Assembly (NCBI RefSeq): GCF_036226665.1 | Contig: NZ_CP109007.1 | Location: forward strand, 7,192,001-7,256,000 | Length of the DNA: 64,000 bases | Origin: Streptomyces sp. NBC_00691 | Lineage (GTDB): Bacteria; Actinomycetota; Actinomycetes; Streptomycetales; Streptomycetaceae | Direction of reading: 5' to 3' | Shown here: positions 35,089 to 43,860 of the stretch, one piece after another | Position numbering within the stretch: the first letter of the stretch is position 1 | Layout: every line of letters starts with the position of its first letter | Translations under genes and position numbers: made by a program | Notes under the pieces: generated by a model | The model's database searches: none | Told to the model about the DNA's origin: nothing | What the model saw: only the letters and a program-made list of their open reading frames with translations

Positions 35089-36908
35089 CGTCGTGCTCCT
35101 TCGAAGCGGTTGCGCAGGAAGACCGCGAGGCTGAGCAGGCCCGCGGTGATCAGGACCAGGACGAGGGCGCTGCCCCATGCCTGGGCGATCGCCTCGGGGG
35201 CGCCCGAGTCCTGCGACAGGGTGAAGATGTGCGTGGGCAGGGCCTGGACCGGAGCGTTGACGATGCCGGTCGGGAGGGCGGGCGCCCCGAAGAACACCGT
35301 GGCGGTGAAGATCAGGGGGGCCGTCTCTCCCGCCGCGCGGGCCAGGCCGAGCAGCAGACCTGTGAGCGTGGCCGGCCAGGTGTACGGGATGACCACCGAG
35401 CGGACGTACTGGGAGCTCGTCAGACCCAGCGCGAGCGCCGCCTCGGTGATTTCCGCCGGCATGCTCCGAATCCGGCCTGCCGTGGTGAGGGCGACCACCG
35501 GGATCACCACGGGCACCAGGACCACGGCGCCGGCCAGCCAGGAGCGGCCCCAGCCCATGGTCGTGCAGAAGAGGACGTACCCGGCGAGGCCCAGCAGGAT
35601 CGTGGGCGTTCCGCCGACCGCGACGGTCAACGTCTCCAGCACGCGGGCGGTCTTCGCCGAGGCGCGCGTTCCGATCACGATGCCTGCTCCATAGCCGAGC
35701 GGCAGTGCGATCAGGGCCGTGGTGGCAAGGAGCAGGAGCGTGCCGACGATCTGGTCCCGGATGCCGCCCCCTGACGCGCCTTCGGAAGGCGTGAACCAGA
35801 AGACCGGATTGAGCGCCGCGCCGCCGCGGGCCAGCAGGATGCCGAGCATGCCGACGAGGAGTGCTCCCGGCAGCAGCAGGGCCCCGAGCCGGACGGCGGT
35901 GGTGAGCCGGTCCTTCGGGGTGCGCAGCCATGCGGAGGACCGCCGAGCACGTGGAGCGCGCACGGCTCTTCCCGTGGAGCCGCGGGTGCCCCAGACGGTG
36001 GCGACGGCGACCAGGGTCAGCAGGATGATGCCCAGCCCGCACAGGGCCGCGAAGTACGGGCCGGAAGTGCCCGCGAGCATCGGCTCGGGGCCGGCCAGCT
36101 TGGTGGTGAGCGTCTGGCCGGGTCGTACGAGGAAGGAGAAGACGTCTCCGAGTGACTCGGGGAGCCGGTCGTCGGCGCGGCCGATGACCATGAAGACCGC
36201 GATGGCCTCACCCAGCGCCCGCGCCAGGCCGAGCAGGACGCCGGCCCGCATGCCGGGACGAGCCTGGGGCAGGACGGCCGACCGCACGACCTCACGGCGG
36301 GTCAGGCCGAGGGAGTACGCGGCCTCCCGGTACCGGCCGGGTACGGCAGCCAGCGCATCCACGCTGACCGCCACGATCGTCGGCATGATCATCACGGCGA
36401 GCACGATGCCGGCGGCGAGCAGGCTGTCTCCGCCCGGAACGTCACCGAGATCCGCCACGAAGGGCCGGATCACCATGATGCCGATCAGGCCGTAGACGAT
36501 GGAGGGGACCGCTGCCAGGAGTTCGATGCTCAGACGCAGTGGCCTGGCGAGGCGAGGCGGAAGGTACTCGGACAGGGCGACGGCCGCCGCCCAGCCCACG
36601 GGGACGGCGAGAACCAGTGCCAGGACGCACACGACCGCCGATCCGTAGATCATGGCCAGGCCGCCGAAGGCGAGATTCCCCGGACTCCAGGTGGACGAGG
36701 TGAGCAGTGCCGTCCAGTCGACGGTTCCGCTCGCGATGCCCGTGACCAGGTAGCCGAGCAGGACCGTGAGGGTGAGCATCACGGACAGGATGCCGCTGTA
36801 GGCCCAGCCCCAGACCCATCTCGCCCGGCTGCCGCGGCCGCTCCCGGGGGAGGGCCGCGGCACGGCGGGTCCGGGCGCCTGGGTGGGGCGCTCCAGAGTG
36901 AGACCCAT
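35076..36908 (-). CDS. Fused PstC-PstA phosphate ABC permease
   Basis: 610 residues with two complete permease modules. Residues about 30-305 resemble PstC (EAAYSLGLTRREVVRSAVLPQARPG as the ATPase-contacting loop) and about 330-605 resemble PstA (EAALALGLTSSQYVRSVVIPYTWP). Each has five to six membrane segments; the modules are joined by a basic linker (RAPRARRSSAWLRTPKDR). Separate pstC and pstA genes are the rule, so this is a gene fusion. The stop of pstS lies 2 bases away. In an arsenic island a phosphate importer may help out-compete arsenate. Confidence 0.92.
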   Translation of the reverse strand: MGLTLERPTQAPGPAVPRPSPGSGRGSRARWVWGWAYSGILSVMLTLTVLLGYLVTGIASGTVDWTALLTSSTWSPGNLAFGGLAMIYGSAVVCVLALVLAVPVGWAAAVALSEYLPPRLARPLRLSIELLAAVPSIVYGLIGIMVIRPFVADLGDVPGGDSLLAAGIVLAVMIMPTIVAVSVDALAAVPGRYREAAYSLGLTRREVVRSAVLPQARPGMRAGVLLGLARALGEAIAVFMVIGRADDRLPESLGDVFSFLVRPGQTLTTKLAGPEPMLAGTSGPYFAALCGLGIILLTLVAVATVWGTRGSTGRAVRAPRARRSSAWLRTPKDRLTTAVRLGALLLPGALLVGMLGILLARGGAALNPVFWFTPSEGASGGGIRDQIVGTLLLLATTALIALPLGYGAGIVIGTRASAKTARVLETLTVAVGGTPTILLGLAGYVLFCTTMGWGRSWLAGAVVLVPVVIPVVALTTAGRIRSMPAEITEAALALGLTSSQYVRSVVIPYTWPATLTGLLLGLARAAGETAPLIFTATVFFGAPALPTGIVNAPVQALPTHIFTLSQDSGAPEAIAQAWGSALVLVLITAGLLSLAVFLRNRFEGARRWTT

Positions 36909-36910
36909 GA

Positions 36911-37831
36911 TCAGAGGCCCATCTGCTCACGCGTGAGGTAGCCGTGCTGGGGCAGCAGCTTCTGGCCCTCGGGCGAGAGGATGTAGTCGATGTACTGCTT
37001 GACGGTGCCCTTCGGCTTTCCGTTGGTGATCATGAACAGGGGGCGGGTCATCGGGTACTTGCCGGACGCCACGTTCGCCAGGGTGGGGGCGACACCCTCC
37101 AGGGGCACGGCGACCAGTTCGGGGTGGCCGTCGATGAAGCCGGTCGACAGCGGGGCGATGGAACCGCGGGTGGACTTCAGCTTGTTGCGGGTCTCCAGGT
37201 TGCCGCCGACGATGGCGTAGTTCGCGGACTTGGGCGGGGCCGGCGGCTCGCCCTTGCCGTAGATGAACTTGTCCAGCACCTCACGGGTGCCACGGCCGGG
37301 CTCCTTGTCGTACACGAAGACCTGGAGGTCGGGGCCGCCGACCTCCTTCCAGTTCGTGATCTTCCCCTCGAACAGGCCCGCGACCTGCGCCTTGGTCAGG
37401 CCCTTGACACCGCCGTCTGCCACTTCCTTCGTGATGATCACGCCGACGGCGTCCGCGCCGATCTGCGTGGTCACGAAGTCCGTGTCGGGGTAGGCCTTCT
37501 GGTCCTTCTCCGACAGGGGCTTGGAGCTCAGCGCGATGTTGATCTGGCCGGTGCCGAGCTGGGAGATTCCGCCGGCGGAGCCGCCCTGGGTGGCGACGGT
37601 GATGTTCAGGCCCTTGGCCTTCAGCGCCTCGGCCGCATCGGATGCCACGGGGGCGACGGTGGTGGAGCCGCTGGCCTGGATGGCGTCCGTGCCGGCCTTC
37701 CCGGAGCCGGCGCAGCCGGTCAGGGCGGCGGAGAGGAGGAGGGAGGCGGAGGCGACGGTAGCGCCCTGGCGGACGCGGCGGCCGGTGAGGCGCGCTGCTC
37801 TGCTGCGGGATTCGGTGGACATGAAAGACAT
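36911..37831 (-). CDS. pstS: Phosphate-binding lipoprotein
   Basis: 306 residues. A lipoprotein signal with basic N-terminus, hydrophobic core and lipobox LTGC (Cys40). The mature part shows PstS features: ASGSTTVAP, GGSAGGISQL, GKITNWKEVGG and DKEPGRGTREVLDKF. Binds phosphate outside the membrane and delivers it to the fused permease. Shorter than the roughly 370-residue housekeeping PstS, so of the small PstS family. Start at 37831 follows AAGGCACC; an ATG three codons later is an alternative. Confidence 0.92.
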   Translation of the reverse strand: MSFMSTESRSRAARLTGRRVRQGATVASASLLLSAALTGCAGSGKAGTDAIQASGSTTVAPVASDAAEALKAKGLNITVATQGGSAGGISQLGTGQINIALSSKPLSEKDQKAYPDTDFVTTQIGADAVGVIITKEVADGGVKGLTKAQVAGLFEGKITNWKEVGGPDLQVFVYDKEPGRGTREVLDKFIYGKGEPPAPPKSANYAIVGGNLETRNKLKSTRGSIAPLSTGFIDGHPELVAVPLEGVAPTLANVASGKYPMTRPLFMITNGKPKGTVKQYIDYILSPEGQKLLPQHGYLTREQMGL

Positions 37832-38206
37832 GGCGGTGCCTTTGCGGTGATGGAGGGACGGTGATCGGGGAACGCCGGTGGCGGATCGCCACCCGTAGGG
37901 CATACGGATCTGAGGTCGGGACGTGGAAGAGGTGTGGCCGTGAGCGCCGGTCGCGCCCCTGTCGCGTGGACGAGGAGAGACGCCGGACGAGAGTGCGGGG
38001 GGCGCCGGGAGGACTGTGTGTGAGCACCGGGCTTGCGGTTGACGGCTGTTCGGCGCCTGGAACCGAACTCCCTGGGGTCTCTCTCGCTTGCATGAGGAAC
38101 TCGCGCCGGACCGTGCGGAGTTGCCGTCGAGTCCACACGCGGCTCTGTGATTGAAGCTCGGCCCGCTCCCCGTTGAAGGGCCTGAACGATCAAGGCGTGG
38201 GTAACC

Positions 38207-38228
38207 GTTCACCCGCTGACCCCGGGTG
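38207..38228 (+). promoter_or_regulatory. Candidate PHO box
   Basis: GTTCACCCGCT followed directly by GACCCCGGGTG are two 11-base units, the first an excellent match to the streptomycete PhoP repeat (GTTCACC plus four bases) and the second a weak one. It is about 375 bases upstream of pstS. PhoP control of pst genes is established in Streptomyces; use of this site is inference. Confidence 0.4.
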
Positions 38229-38296
38229 CGGACCGTGATGCCGTGGCCGAACGCTACCGTCTCGGACTCGCCCTGGCGAGATCTGATGGTGCGAAA

Positions 38297-38622
38297 TCAT
38301 CGATGATCGGCGATTGAATTTGAGTCGTGCGCCGAGATGACAGATGGGTCGCCTGCGGGTCGGCAACGGATTTCGAAGCCCCGGTGACCACCACTCGCAC
38401 CTTCGCTCTGGACGGCTGCCAGCTGTGTGAACAAGGGGATTCAGATCGGTGATCTCTCTTCGCATCCAGTCACAGAGGAGGGCGAATCGGGGCACTGATG
38501 CCCCGGGGCGACGGCGGTCCGCAGGGATGGTCTTTCAGTCATTCATCGATCTATTGACATACATCGCTCAACGCTGGCAGGGTTCCGGCCGTCGGTCGAC
38601 AGCGTCGTTACCGACTTGGGCC
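38297..38622 (+). promoter_or_regulatory. Conserved long leader and promoter of the arsL operon
   Basis: Homologous to 48842-49168. First block TCATCGATGATCGGCGATTG at 38297; main block at 38542-38595 contains CGATCTAT-TGAC-ATACATCG, an imperfect inverted repeat of ArsR/SmtB type, overlapping a perfect -35 TTGACA (38554-38559) with CAGGGT at the -10 position 18 bases on (38578-38583). The distance between the two blocks is 245 bases in both copies, and GGCGAATCGGGGCA lies between them. Probably an ArsR-repressed promoter plus an upstream regulatory region. The remainder of the 37832-38678 gap holds only the PHO-box candidate. Confidence 0.75.
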
Positions 38623-38678
38623 CTGACCCGGCCCCCTCCCGATCCGTCACGCTCCTTGATCACTCCCTGGGGGGAAGT

Positions 38679-39929
38679 GTGAGTAGTGCCCGTGTTCTGG
38701 TTGCCTCCGCGTTCGAAGCGGAGCTCCAGCCCCTGACGTCCGCGTGTGCGGCTGCCGCTCTGCAGCACCACGGCGCCGACGTCGTCGGCTGGGACGCGCA
38801 CCTGCTTCCCGATGCCATTCCGGAAGGCCCCTTCGACCTCACGCTCGTCTCGGTCCAGCAGTTCGAGGGCCTTGAGCGCGGCATCGCCCTGGCGCGCAGG
38901 GTCTCGGAGGCGTACGGCACCACGGTCGTGACCTTCGGCCAGTACGCGCAGATGAACCACCGGGAGTTCCTGGAGGTCGCCGACGGCATCATCATGGAGG
39001 AGCCCGAGCTCATCAGCGCGGAGCTGGCCCAGCTCGCCGCCGGCACCCTCGCGCTCGACGAGGTGCCCGCCCTGATGACCCGCGCGGGAATGCGGCCCAA
39101 GCCCCCGCGCCGGCGCATCTCGGTCACCAAGCCCGCCCGGGATCTGTTCCCCTCCCTCGTGCACTACCCGGCGCACCACTCGCCGTTCGGCCTGATGGGC
39201 AACATCGAGGCCTCCCGCGGCTGCCACCACAAGTGCACCTACTGCTCCGTGTACGGCGCGTACGACGGTGGCGTCGCCGCCTACGACGCCGACAGCGTCC
39301 TGGCCGACGCACTGCAGCTGGCGGAGGAGGGCGTTCGGCACTTCTGCTTCATCGACGCCGAGTTCTTCAACTCCCGCACCATCGGCATCGGTGTCGTCGA
39401 GCGGCTCGTCGAGGCCATCGGCCCGATCACGTTCGAGTTCACCACCCGCGTCGACCACGTCCTCGACTACACCAAGGAACTGGAGAAGCTCGTCTCGCTC
39501 GGGCTGCGCCGCGTCACCTGCGCCCTCGAGTTCCCCTCCAACCGCATCCTCCGCATCTTCGACAAGCACATCGACGTCGACCACATGCGCAAGGCGGTCG
39601 ACGAGGCCGAGCGGATCGGCTTCGAGCTGTACCCGACCTTCATTCCCTTCACCCCGTGGATCGAGTACGAGGAGCTCCTCGGTTTCGAGGACTGGCTGGT
39701 CGAGACGGGCCTCGCCCGCGTCACCGACCCCACCGCGCTGCAGACCCGACTGCTGCTGTTCAAGGGCTCCCCGCTGCTCTCCTCGCCGTGGATGGAGGAC
39801 ATCGCCACCGTCGACCGCGGTTTCTGGGTCGAGTGGACCCATCCCGACAAGCGCGTCGAGGAGCTCTGGCAGGAGCGTCGCACCGACGCCGAGGATGCGG
39901 GAAAGATCCGCTGCTGCGTGAAGTGCTGA
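38679..39929 (+). CDS. arsL: Radical SAM enzyme of ArsL type (putative arsinothricin C-As bond former)
   Basis: 416 residues from GTG at 38679, preceded by GGGGGGAA. Residues 1-140 form a Rossmann-like N-terminal domain of the sort attached to B12-binding radical SAM proteins, but I see no DxHxxG cobalamin motif. The radical SAM cluster is C182xxxC186xxC189 (ASRGCHHKCTYC). The last six residues are RCCVKC, closely like the RCCLKC end that I recall for ArsL of Burkholderia gladioli, thought to bind arsenite. ArsL transfers the 3-amino-3-carboxypropyl group of SAM to As(III), giving hydroxyarsinothricin and releasing methylthioadenosine. First gene of a four-gene operon with arsM; a methylthioadenosine salvage operon lies nearby. 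Confidence 0.8.
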   Translation: MSSARVLVASAFEAELQPLTSACAAAALQHHGADVVGWDAHLLPDAIPEGPFDLTLVSVQQFEGLERGIALARRVSEAYGTTVVTFGQYAQMNHREFLEVADGIIMEEPELISAELAQLAAGTLALDEVPALMTRAGMRPKPPRRRISVTKPARDLFPSLVHYPAHHSPFGLMGNIEASRGCHHKCTYCSVYGAYDGGVAAYDADSVLADALQLAEEGVRHFCFIDAEFFNSRTIGIGVVERLVEAIGPITFEFTTRVDHVLDYTKELEKLVSLGLRRVTCALEFPSNRILRIFDKHIDVDHMRKAVDEAERIGFELYPTFIPFTPWIEYEELLGFEDWLVETGLARVTDPTALQTRLLLFKGSPLLSSPWMEDIATVDRGFWVEWTHPDKRVEELWQERRTDAEDAGKIRCCVKC

Positions 39930-39959
39930 CCCACCCGCTCACACGAATAGGACACTGAC

Positions 39960-41219
39960 ATGGGTGGATCACCCCGCGTCGTCATCTCCACCGGCCAGGC
40001 CCTCCCGGACATGGACTGGACCGGCGAGCTCGCCGGCCTCACCGACTCGTGGCCGTACCTCGGCCCCAGCTGGCTGCGGGCCACGGAGAAGGTGCTGCCC
40101 GACGTCCAGCCCTGGCACACCCTCGCCCACCGCGCCCGTGGCGAGTTGGCCCTCCTCCCCGGCTACGTCCTCACCACCCCGCCGGTCGTCGACCACGAGC
40201 CGCGCACCTACCTGGGGTGGCAGGCGCCCTCCGGCGAGGAGGTGTGCTGCGGCGCCGAGACCGACGCCGCGCGCAGCGCCGAGGTCGACGCCCTGGGGAC
40301 CGAGCCCTTCTTCCCGACCCTCCTCCTCGGCTCCCCGCTGGGCTACCGCACCGAGGTCGCCTACAACTTCTGGACCCCCACGCTGATGGGGGCCATCGTC
40401 GACAAGCTCGTGCCCGCCGCCTTCGAGGCCGGCATCCGCTGCATCGTCGCCCCCTGGATCCCCAGCCGGCGCGGCAACGACGCCCTCGTCGACGCGCTCA
40501 ACGCCGCTGGTGCGTCCAGCACCTTCTGGGGCTACGAGGACTTCATGAGCCTCGACGCGCCGAACTGGGAAGGACACCTCGCCGCCCTGCCGCTGAAGAA
40601 GCGCCAGCGCATCAAGGGCGACGTCCGCCGTGCTGAAGCGGCCGGTGTGACGATCGAGCGCGTCGACGGCACCGACATCCGGCCCTACGCCGCCCGCATC
40701 GCCGAACTCACCTGTCTCAACCGGGAGAAGAACGGCGCCGGCGAGGAGCCCGAGCACATCGTGGGCATCCTCTCCGCGCTCATCGACGAGGGCGCGGACG
40801 TCCGCGCCTACCTCGGTTACAAGGACGGCGCGCTGGTCGCCACCTGCGTCACCATCCGCAAGAACCACCGCCTCTTCCCGAAGTGGGCCGGCTTCGACTA
40901 CGCCGCGATCGGCGAGCGCAGCGGCATCTACTTCGCCCTCGTCCTCGACGCGCCGGTCCGTGACGCCTACGCCGAGGGGCTGCGCACCGTCGAGTTCGGC
41001 GCCGGCGCCCACCAGGCGAAGGCCCTGCGCGGCTGCACCCCGCGCGAAGTCACCACCTCGATGCTGCTCTCCGACCCGGCGCTGCGGCCGCAGGCGAAGG
41101 CCTGGCTCGACGCCTTCGGAAACAGCAGGCGCGTCGCGTTCGGCGCCGCGTCCCCCGCCCCGGCCCAGCCCGCGGCCCTGCCCCTCCTGGGCGGCTCCGG
41201 CGACAGCTGCTGCGGCTGA
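39960..41219 (+). CDS. FemAB/GNAT-like acyltransferase with C-terminal cysteine pair
   Basis: 419 residues. The C-terminal half (about 190-390) has the FemAB-like/GNAT fold seen in peptidogalycan-type proteins (KKRQRIKGDVRRAEAAGV; then AYLGYKDGALVATCVTI, FDYAAIGERSGIYFALVLDA, EFGAGAHQAKALRGC). Such enzymes transfer an acyl or aminoacyl group, in some cases from aminoacyl-tRNA, to an amino group. The tail ends GDSCCG, a likely metal- or arsenic-binding end. Thirty bases after arsL and before cobW/arsM, it may modify the arsenical product, for example by adding an amino acid. No such enzyme is part of the three-gene arsQML arsinothricin cluster that I know of. Confidence 0.8.
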   Translation: MGGSPRVVISTGQALPDMDWTGELAGLTDSWPYLGPSWLRATEKVLPDVQPWHTLAHRARGELALLPGYVLTTPPVVDHEPRTYLGWQAPSGEEVCCGAETDAARSAEVDALGTEPFFPTLLLGSPLGYRTEVAYNFWTPTLMGAIVDKLVPAAFEAGIRCIVAPWIPSRRGNDALVDALNAAGASSTFWGYEDFMSLDAPNWEGHLAALPLKKRQRIKGDVRRAEAAGVTIERVDGTDIRPYAARIAELTCLNREKNGAGEEPEHIVGILSALIDEGADVRAYLGYKDGALVATCVTIRKNHRLFPKWAGFDYAAIGERSGIYFALVLDAPVRDAYAEGLRTVEFGAGAHQAKALRGCTPREVTTSMLLSDPALRPQAKAWLDAFGNSRRVAFGAASPAPAQPAALPLLGGSGDSCCG

Positions 41220-41256
41220 CCCCGCCCGACTCCACGACAAGGACGAGAAGGACCAC

Positions 41257-42363
41257 ATGATCACCTTCATCCCCCTGACCGGATTCCTCGGGGCGGGCAA
41301 GACCACCACCATGACCGCCGCCGCGCTCGCACTCCAGGAGCAGGGCCGCAAGGTCGCCGTCATCACCAACGACCAGGGCGTCGAACTGGTCGACACCAAG
41401 CTGGTGCGCAGCAAGCTGGACAGCGTCGCCGAGGTCACCGGCGGCTGTTTCTGCTGCAAGTTCGAGGATCTCGTCGAGGCCATCGTCGCGCTGGTCGCCT
41501 CCGACAGCGTCGACACCGTGATCGCCGAGGCCGTCGGCAGCTGCACGGACCTCCAGGCCACCGTCGTACGACCGCTGCGCCAGTACTACGGCGACGACAT
41601 GGTCGTCGCCCCGCTGACCACCGTGGTCGACCCGCTGCGGCACCTGGCGTTCGCCCGGGCCGCCGAGCGGGGCGAGCCGGAGTCGGACCTGTCGTACCTC
41701 TTCCGTCAGCAGGTCACCGAGGCCGACGTCATCGCGGTGAACAAGCTGGACACCATCAAGCCGGACCGCGCCGAGGAGCTGCTCGCCTCGCTCCGTGCAG
41801 GCAACCCGAAAGCGACCGTCGTCGGCTACTCCGCGACCTCGGGCGCCCACCTGGACACGCTGCTCGACGCGTGGCAGGCGCCGGCGACGAACGAGGACGT
41901 CGTCCTCGACATCGACTACGACCGCTACGCGGCGGCCGAGGCCCAGCTCGCCTGGATGAACCAGGAGCTGGACCTCACGGCCGCGGGGGACGGTTTCGAC
42001 GCGACCGCGTGGGCCCGCACCGTCCTTCAGGAGCTGTCCGGCTGGGCCGCGGAGCACGACGCCGTGATCGGCCATGCCAAGATCACCGTCGAGATCGCCG
42101 ACGGTGACTTCGCCAAGCTCAGTCTCACCGAGTCCGGCGCGCAGCCCACCCTCGACCGTGCTGCCGAGGCGCACGCGCCGACCGGCCGGGCCGTCGTCAA
42201 CGCCCGGGTCGCCTGCGAGCCCGACGCCCTGGACGCGGCCGTCACCGAGGCCGTCAAGGCCGCCGACCTGGCCACCGCCGTCACCTCCTCGGCGACCACC
42301 CCGGTGTCGTTCAAGCCCTCCTACCCGCGCCCCGTGCACCGCCTCGCCCCCGCCGGCGCCTGA
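41257..42363 (+). CDS. CobW/P47K-family GTPase (metallochaperone-like)
   Basis: 368 residues. P-loop GFLGAGKTT near the N-terminus, the family metal site GGCFCC (CxCC), TVVDP, and NKLD for guanine recognition. CobW-type GTPases deliver metals to target enzymes. In an operon with a radical SAM enzyme and ArsM, it might handle a metal, or possibly arsenite through the CxCC cysteines. The C-terminal 130 residues are not the usual COG0523 C-domain in any way that I can confirm. ATG at 41257 follows GAGAAGGA. Confidence 0.88.
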   Translation: MITFIPLTGFLGAGKTTTMTAAALALQEQGRKVAVITNDQGVELVDTKLVRSKLDSVAEVTGGCFCCKFEDLVEAIVALVASDSVDTVIAEAVGSCTDLQATVVRPLRQYYGDDMVVAPLTTVVDPLRHLAFARAAERGEPESDLSYLFRQQVTEADVIAVNKLDTIKPDRAEELLASLRAGNPKATVVGYSATSGAHLDTLLDAWQAPATNEDVVLDIDYDRYAAAEAQLAWMNQELDLTAAGDGFDATAWARTVLQELSGWAAEHDAVIGHAKITVEIADGDFAKLSLTESGAQPTLDRAAEAHAPTGRAVVNARVACEPDALDAAVTEAVKAADLATAVTSSATTPVSFKPSYPRPVHRLAPAGA

Positions 42364-42382
42364 CCGAGAAGGACCACCCGTC

Positions 42383-43171
42383 ATGAGCGACACCACCACT
42401 GCCGGCAGCCTGCAGCAAGAGGTCCGGGAGTACTACCGGGCCAAGGCCGCCGAAGCCGAGACGAGCGGCGCCTGCTGCTCGCCGGACCCGCAGACCTTCG
42501 GTCCCGCCGCGTACGACGAGATCGGCCCCGGCACCGCCCCGGACGCCGCCCTCCTCGCCAGCCTCGGCTGCGGCAACCCGAGCGCCGTCGCCGAACTCCG
42601 CGAGGGCGAGACGGTCCTGGACCTCGGCTCCGGCGGCGGACTGGACGTCATCCTCAGCGCCCGGCGGGTCGGCCCCGACGGCCGCGTCTTCGGCCTGGAC
42701 TTCCTGGAGGAGATGCTCGCCCTCGCCGCCCGCAACGTCGCCGACGCCGAGATCGACAACATCGTCCTCCTCAAGGGAACGATCGAGTCCATCCCGCTGC
42801 CCGCCGACACCGTCGATGTGATCATCTCCAACTGCGTGATCAACCTGTCGCTGAACAAGCCCGCCGTCTTCGCCGAGATGGCGCGCGTCCTCACCCCCGG
42901 CGGCCGCCTCGGCATCAGCGACGTCGTCGCCGAGGACCGGCTCAGCCCCGAGGAGCGAGCGGAACGCGGCGGGCACAGCCAGTGCATCGCCGGTGCCCTG
43001 TCGGTCGCCGAGTACAAGGAACTCCTCGAAGCGGTCGGCCTGAAGGACGCGGAGGTCGTGTTCACCCAGGAGGCGGCCGACGGCCTCCACGCCGCGATCA
43101 TCCGGGCCCACAAGCCGCTCGACAGCACCTCCGGCGCGGAGGAGTGCGCACCCGGCGGCGCCTGCTGCTGA
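42383..43171 (+). CDS. arsM: Arsenite S-adenosylmethionine methyltransferase
   Basis: 262 residues. SAM-binding motif I VLDLGSGGGLDVILSA, with cysteines at 31, 32, 63, 151 and 201; the last three match the As(III)-binding set of ArsM proteins. C-terminal tail GGACC. In arsinothricin synthesis ArsM methylates hydroxyarsinothricin; elsewhere it methylates arsenite. Last gene of the arsL operon, 19 bases after cobW, and followed by a near-perfect terminator. Conserved layout arsL...arsM supports a biosynthetic rather than a purely detoxifying role. Confidence 0.93.
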   Translation: MSDTTTAGSLQQEVREYYRAKAAEAETSGACCSPDPQTFGPAAYDEIGPGTAPDAALLASLGCGNPSAVAELREGETVLDLGSGGGLDVILSARRVGPDGRVFGLDFLEEMLALAARNVADAEIDNIVLLKGTIESIPLPADTVDVIISNCVINLSLNKPAVFAEMARVLTPGGRLGISDVVAEDRLSPEERAERGGHSQCIAGALSVAEYKELLEAVGLKDAEVVFTQEAADGLHAAIIRAHKPLDSTSGAEECAPGGACC

Positions 43172-43185
43172 CCACGTCATCGCAC

Positions 43186-43226
43186 GAGAACCGTGGCCGG
43201 AGCTCAGAGCTCCGGCCACGGTTCTC
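43186..43226 (+). terminator. Strong hairpin terminator after arsM
   Basis: Perfect 20-base stem (43186-43205 and 43207-43226) around a single A: arm GAGAACCGTGGCCGGAGCTC. It starts 15 bases after the arsM stop and separates the arsL operon from the arsR gene at 43354. Confidence 0.92.
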
Positions 43227-43353
43227 ACCGTTGTACTCGCCCGCGTCCCCTCGCTCTTGCGGGCGGACGAACAAGCTCCCGATGGCACGACCGGTCCCCA
43301 CTCCGCTGCGGCCGACGGCGCGGAGGCGATCCCCGTAGCCGCTAAGGATTCCC

Positions 43354-43689
43354 ATGTCCGAAACGTCGCTCGACCGGGAGACCGTCGAGGAGTACGCCCG
43401 CTGGTTCCGGGCCCTGGCCGACCCGACACGTCTCCGCATCATGCGGTTCCTGAGCGGTCGACCGGAGCCCGTGCCGGTGGGCGAGATCGTCGACCACCTT
43501 CGACTCAACCAGTCGACCGTTTCGCACCACCTGAAGATCCTCCACACCGCCCGCTTCCTGACCAGGCGCCGGGCCGGTGCCAGCATCCGGTACGCCATCA
43601 ACCCCCGGTGCGTCACCGAGTTCCCCAGCGCCGCCGACATCCTCATCGGCGCACGGGTCCACTCGTGCGGGGAGCCGGAATCCAGCTGA
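43354..43689 (+). CDS. arsR: ArsR-family repressor (1 of 7)
   Basis: 111 residues. Winged helix-turn-helix with WFRALADPTRLRIMRFL and the recognition helix NQSTVSHHLKILHTARFL. It lacks the ELCVCD cysteine box of classical ArsR; cysteines are Cys89-region (NPRCVTEF) and Cys107 near the C-terminus (VHSCGE), so metalloid sensing would use C-terminal sites as in some SAM-linked or atypical ArsRs. Very like the regulator at 56639 (same WF-K/R-ALSDPTR, PSAAD...). It stands alone behind the arsM terminator and may repress the arsL or mtn promoters. Confidence 0.9.
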   Translation: MSETSLDRETVEEYARWFRALADPTRLRIMRFLSGRPEPVPVGEIVDHLRLNQSTVSHHLKILHTARFLTRRRAGASIRYAINPRCVTEFPSAADILIGARVHSCGEPESS

Positions 43690-43773
43690 AGGCCCTTCGG
43701 CCGTAGCCGTGCCGCAGCACGAAGACCGAAGACCGGCTGGGGTAGGACTCGTCGTGCCGGCCGGTGGAGAGTG

Positions 43774-43819
43774 CCAGCTCCTGCCCGGCAGGTCCGCCAA
43801 CGCGACGGGCAGGAGCTGG
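43774..43819. terminator. Hairpin between arsR and the trxB remnant
   Basis: Perfect 13-base stem, CCAGCTCCTGCCC (43774-43786) and its complement (43807-43819), with a 20-base loop, between convergent genes. Probable bidirectional terminator. Confidence 0.7.
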
Positions 43820-43860
43820 TGTTCATGGGGAGGGCCGACAGCGTGGGCTTCGCTGGGGCC

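Noticed and set aside
38241..38520. Short plus- and minus-strand open frames in the arsL leader as a small gene
   Set aside because: They are not conserved in frame with the matching leader at 48842-49168, so the similarity is at DNA level.
38297..38678. Cobalamin or SAM riboswitch in the arsL leader
   Set aside because: I looked for the B12-box GCCACTG and for SAM-class core sequences on both strands and saw none. The conserved parts look like DNA operators and promoter elements.
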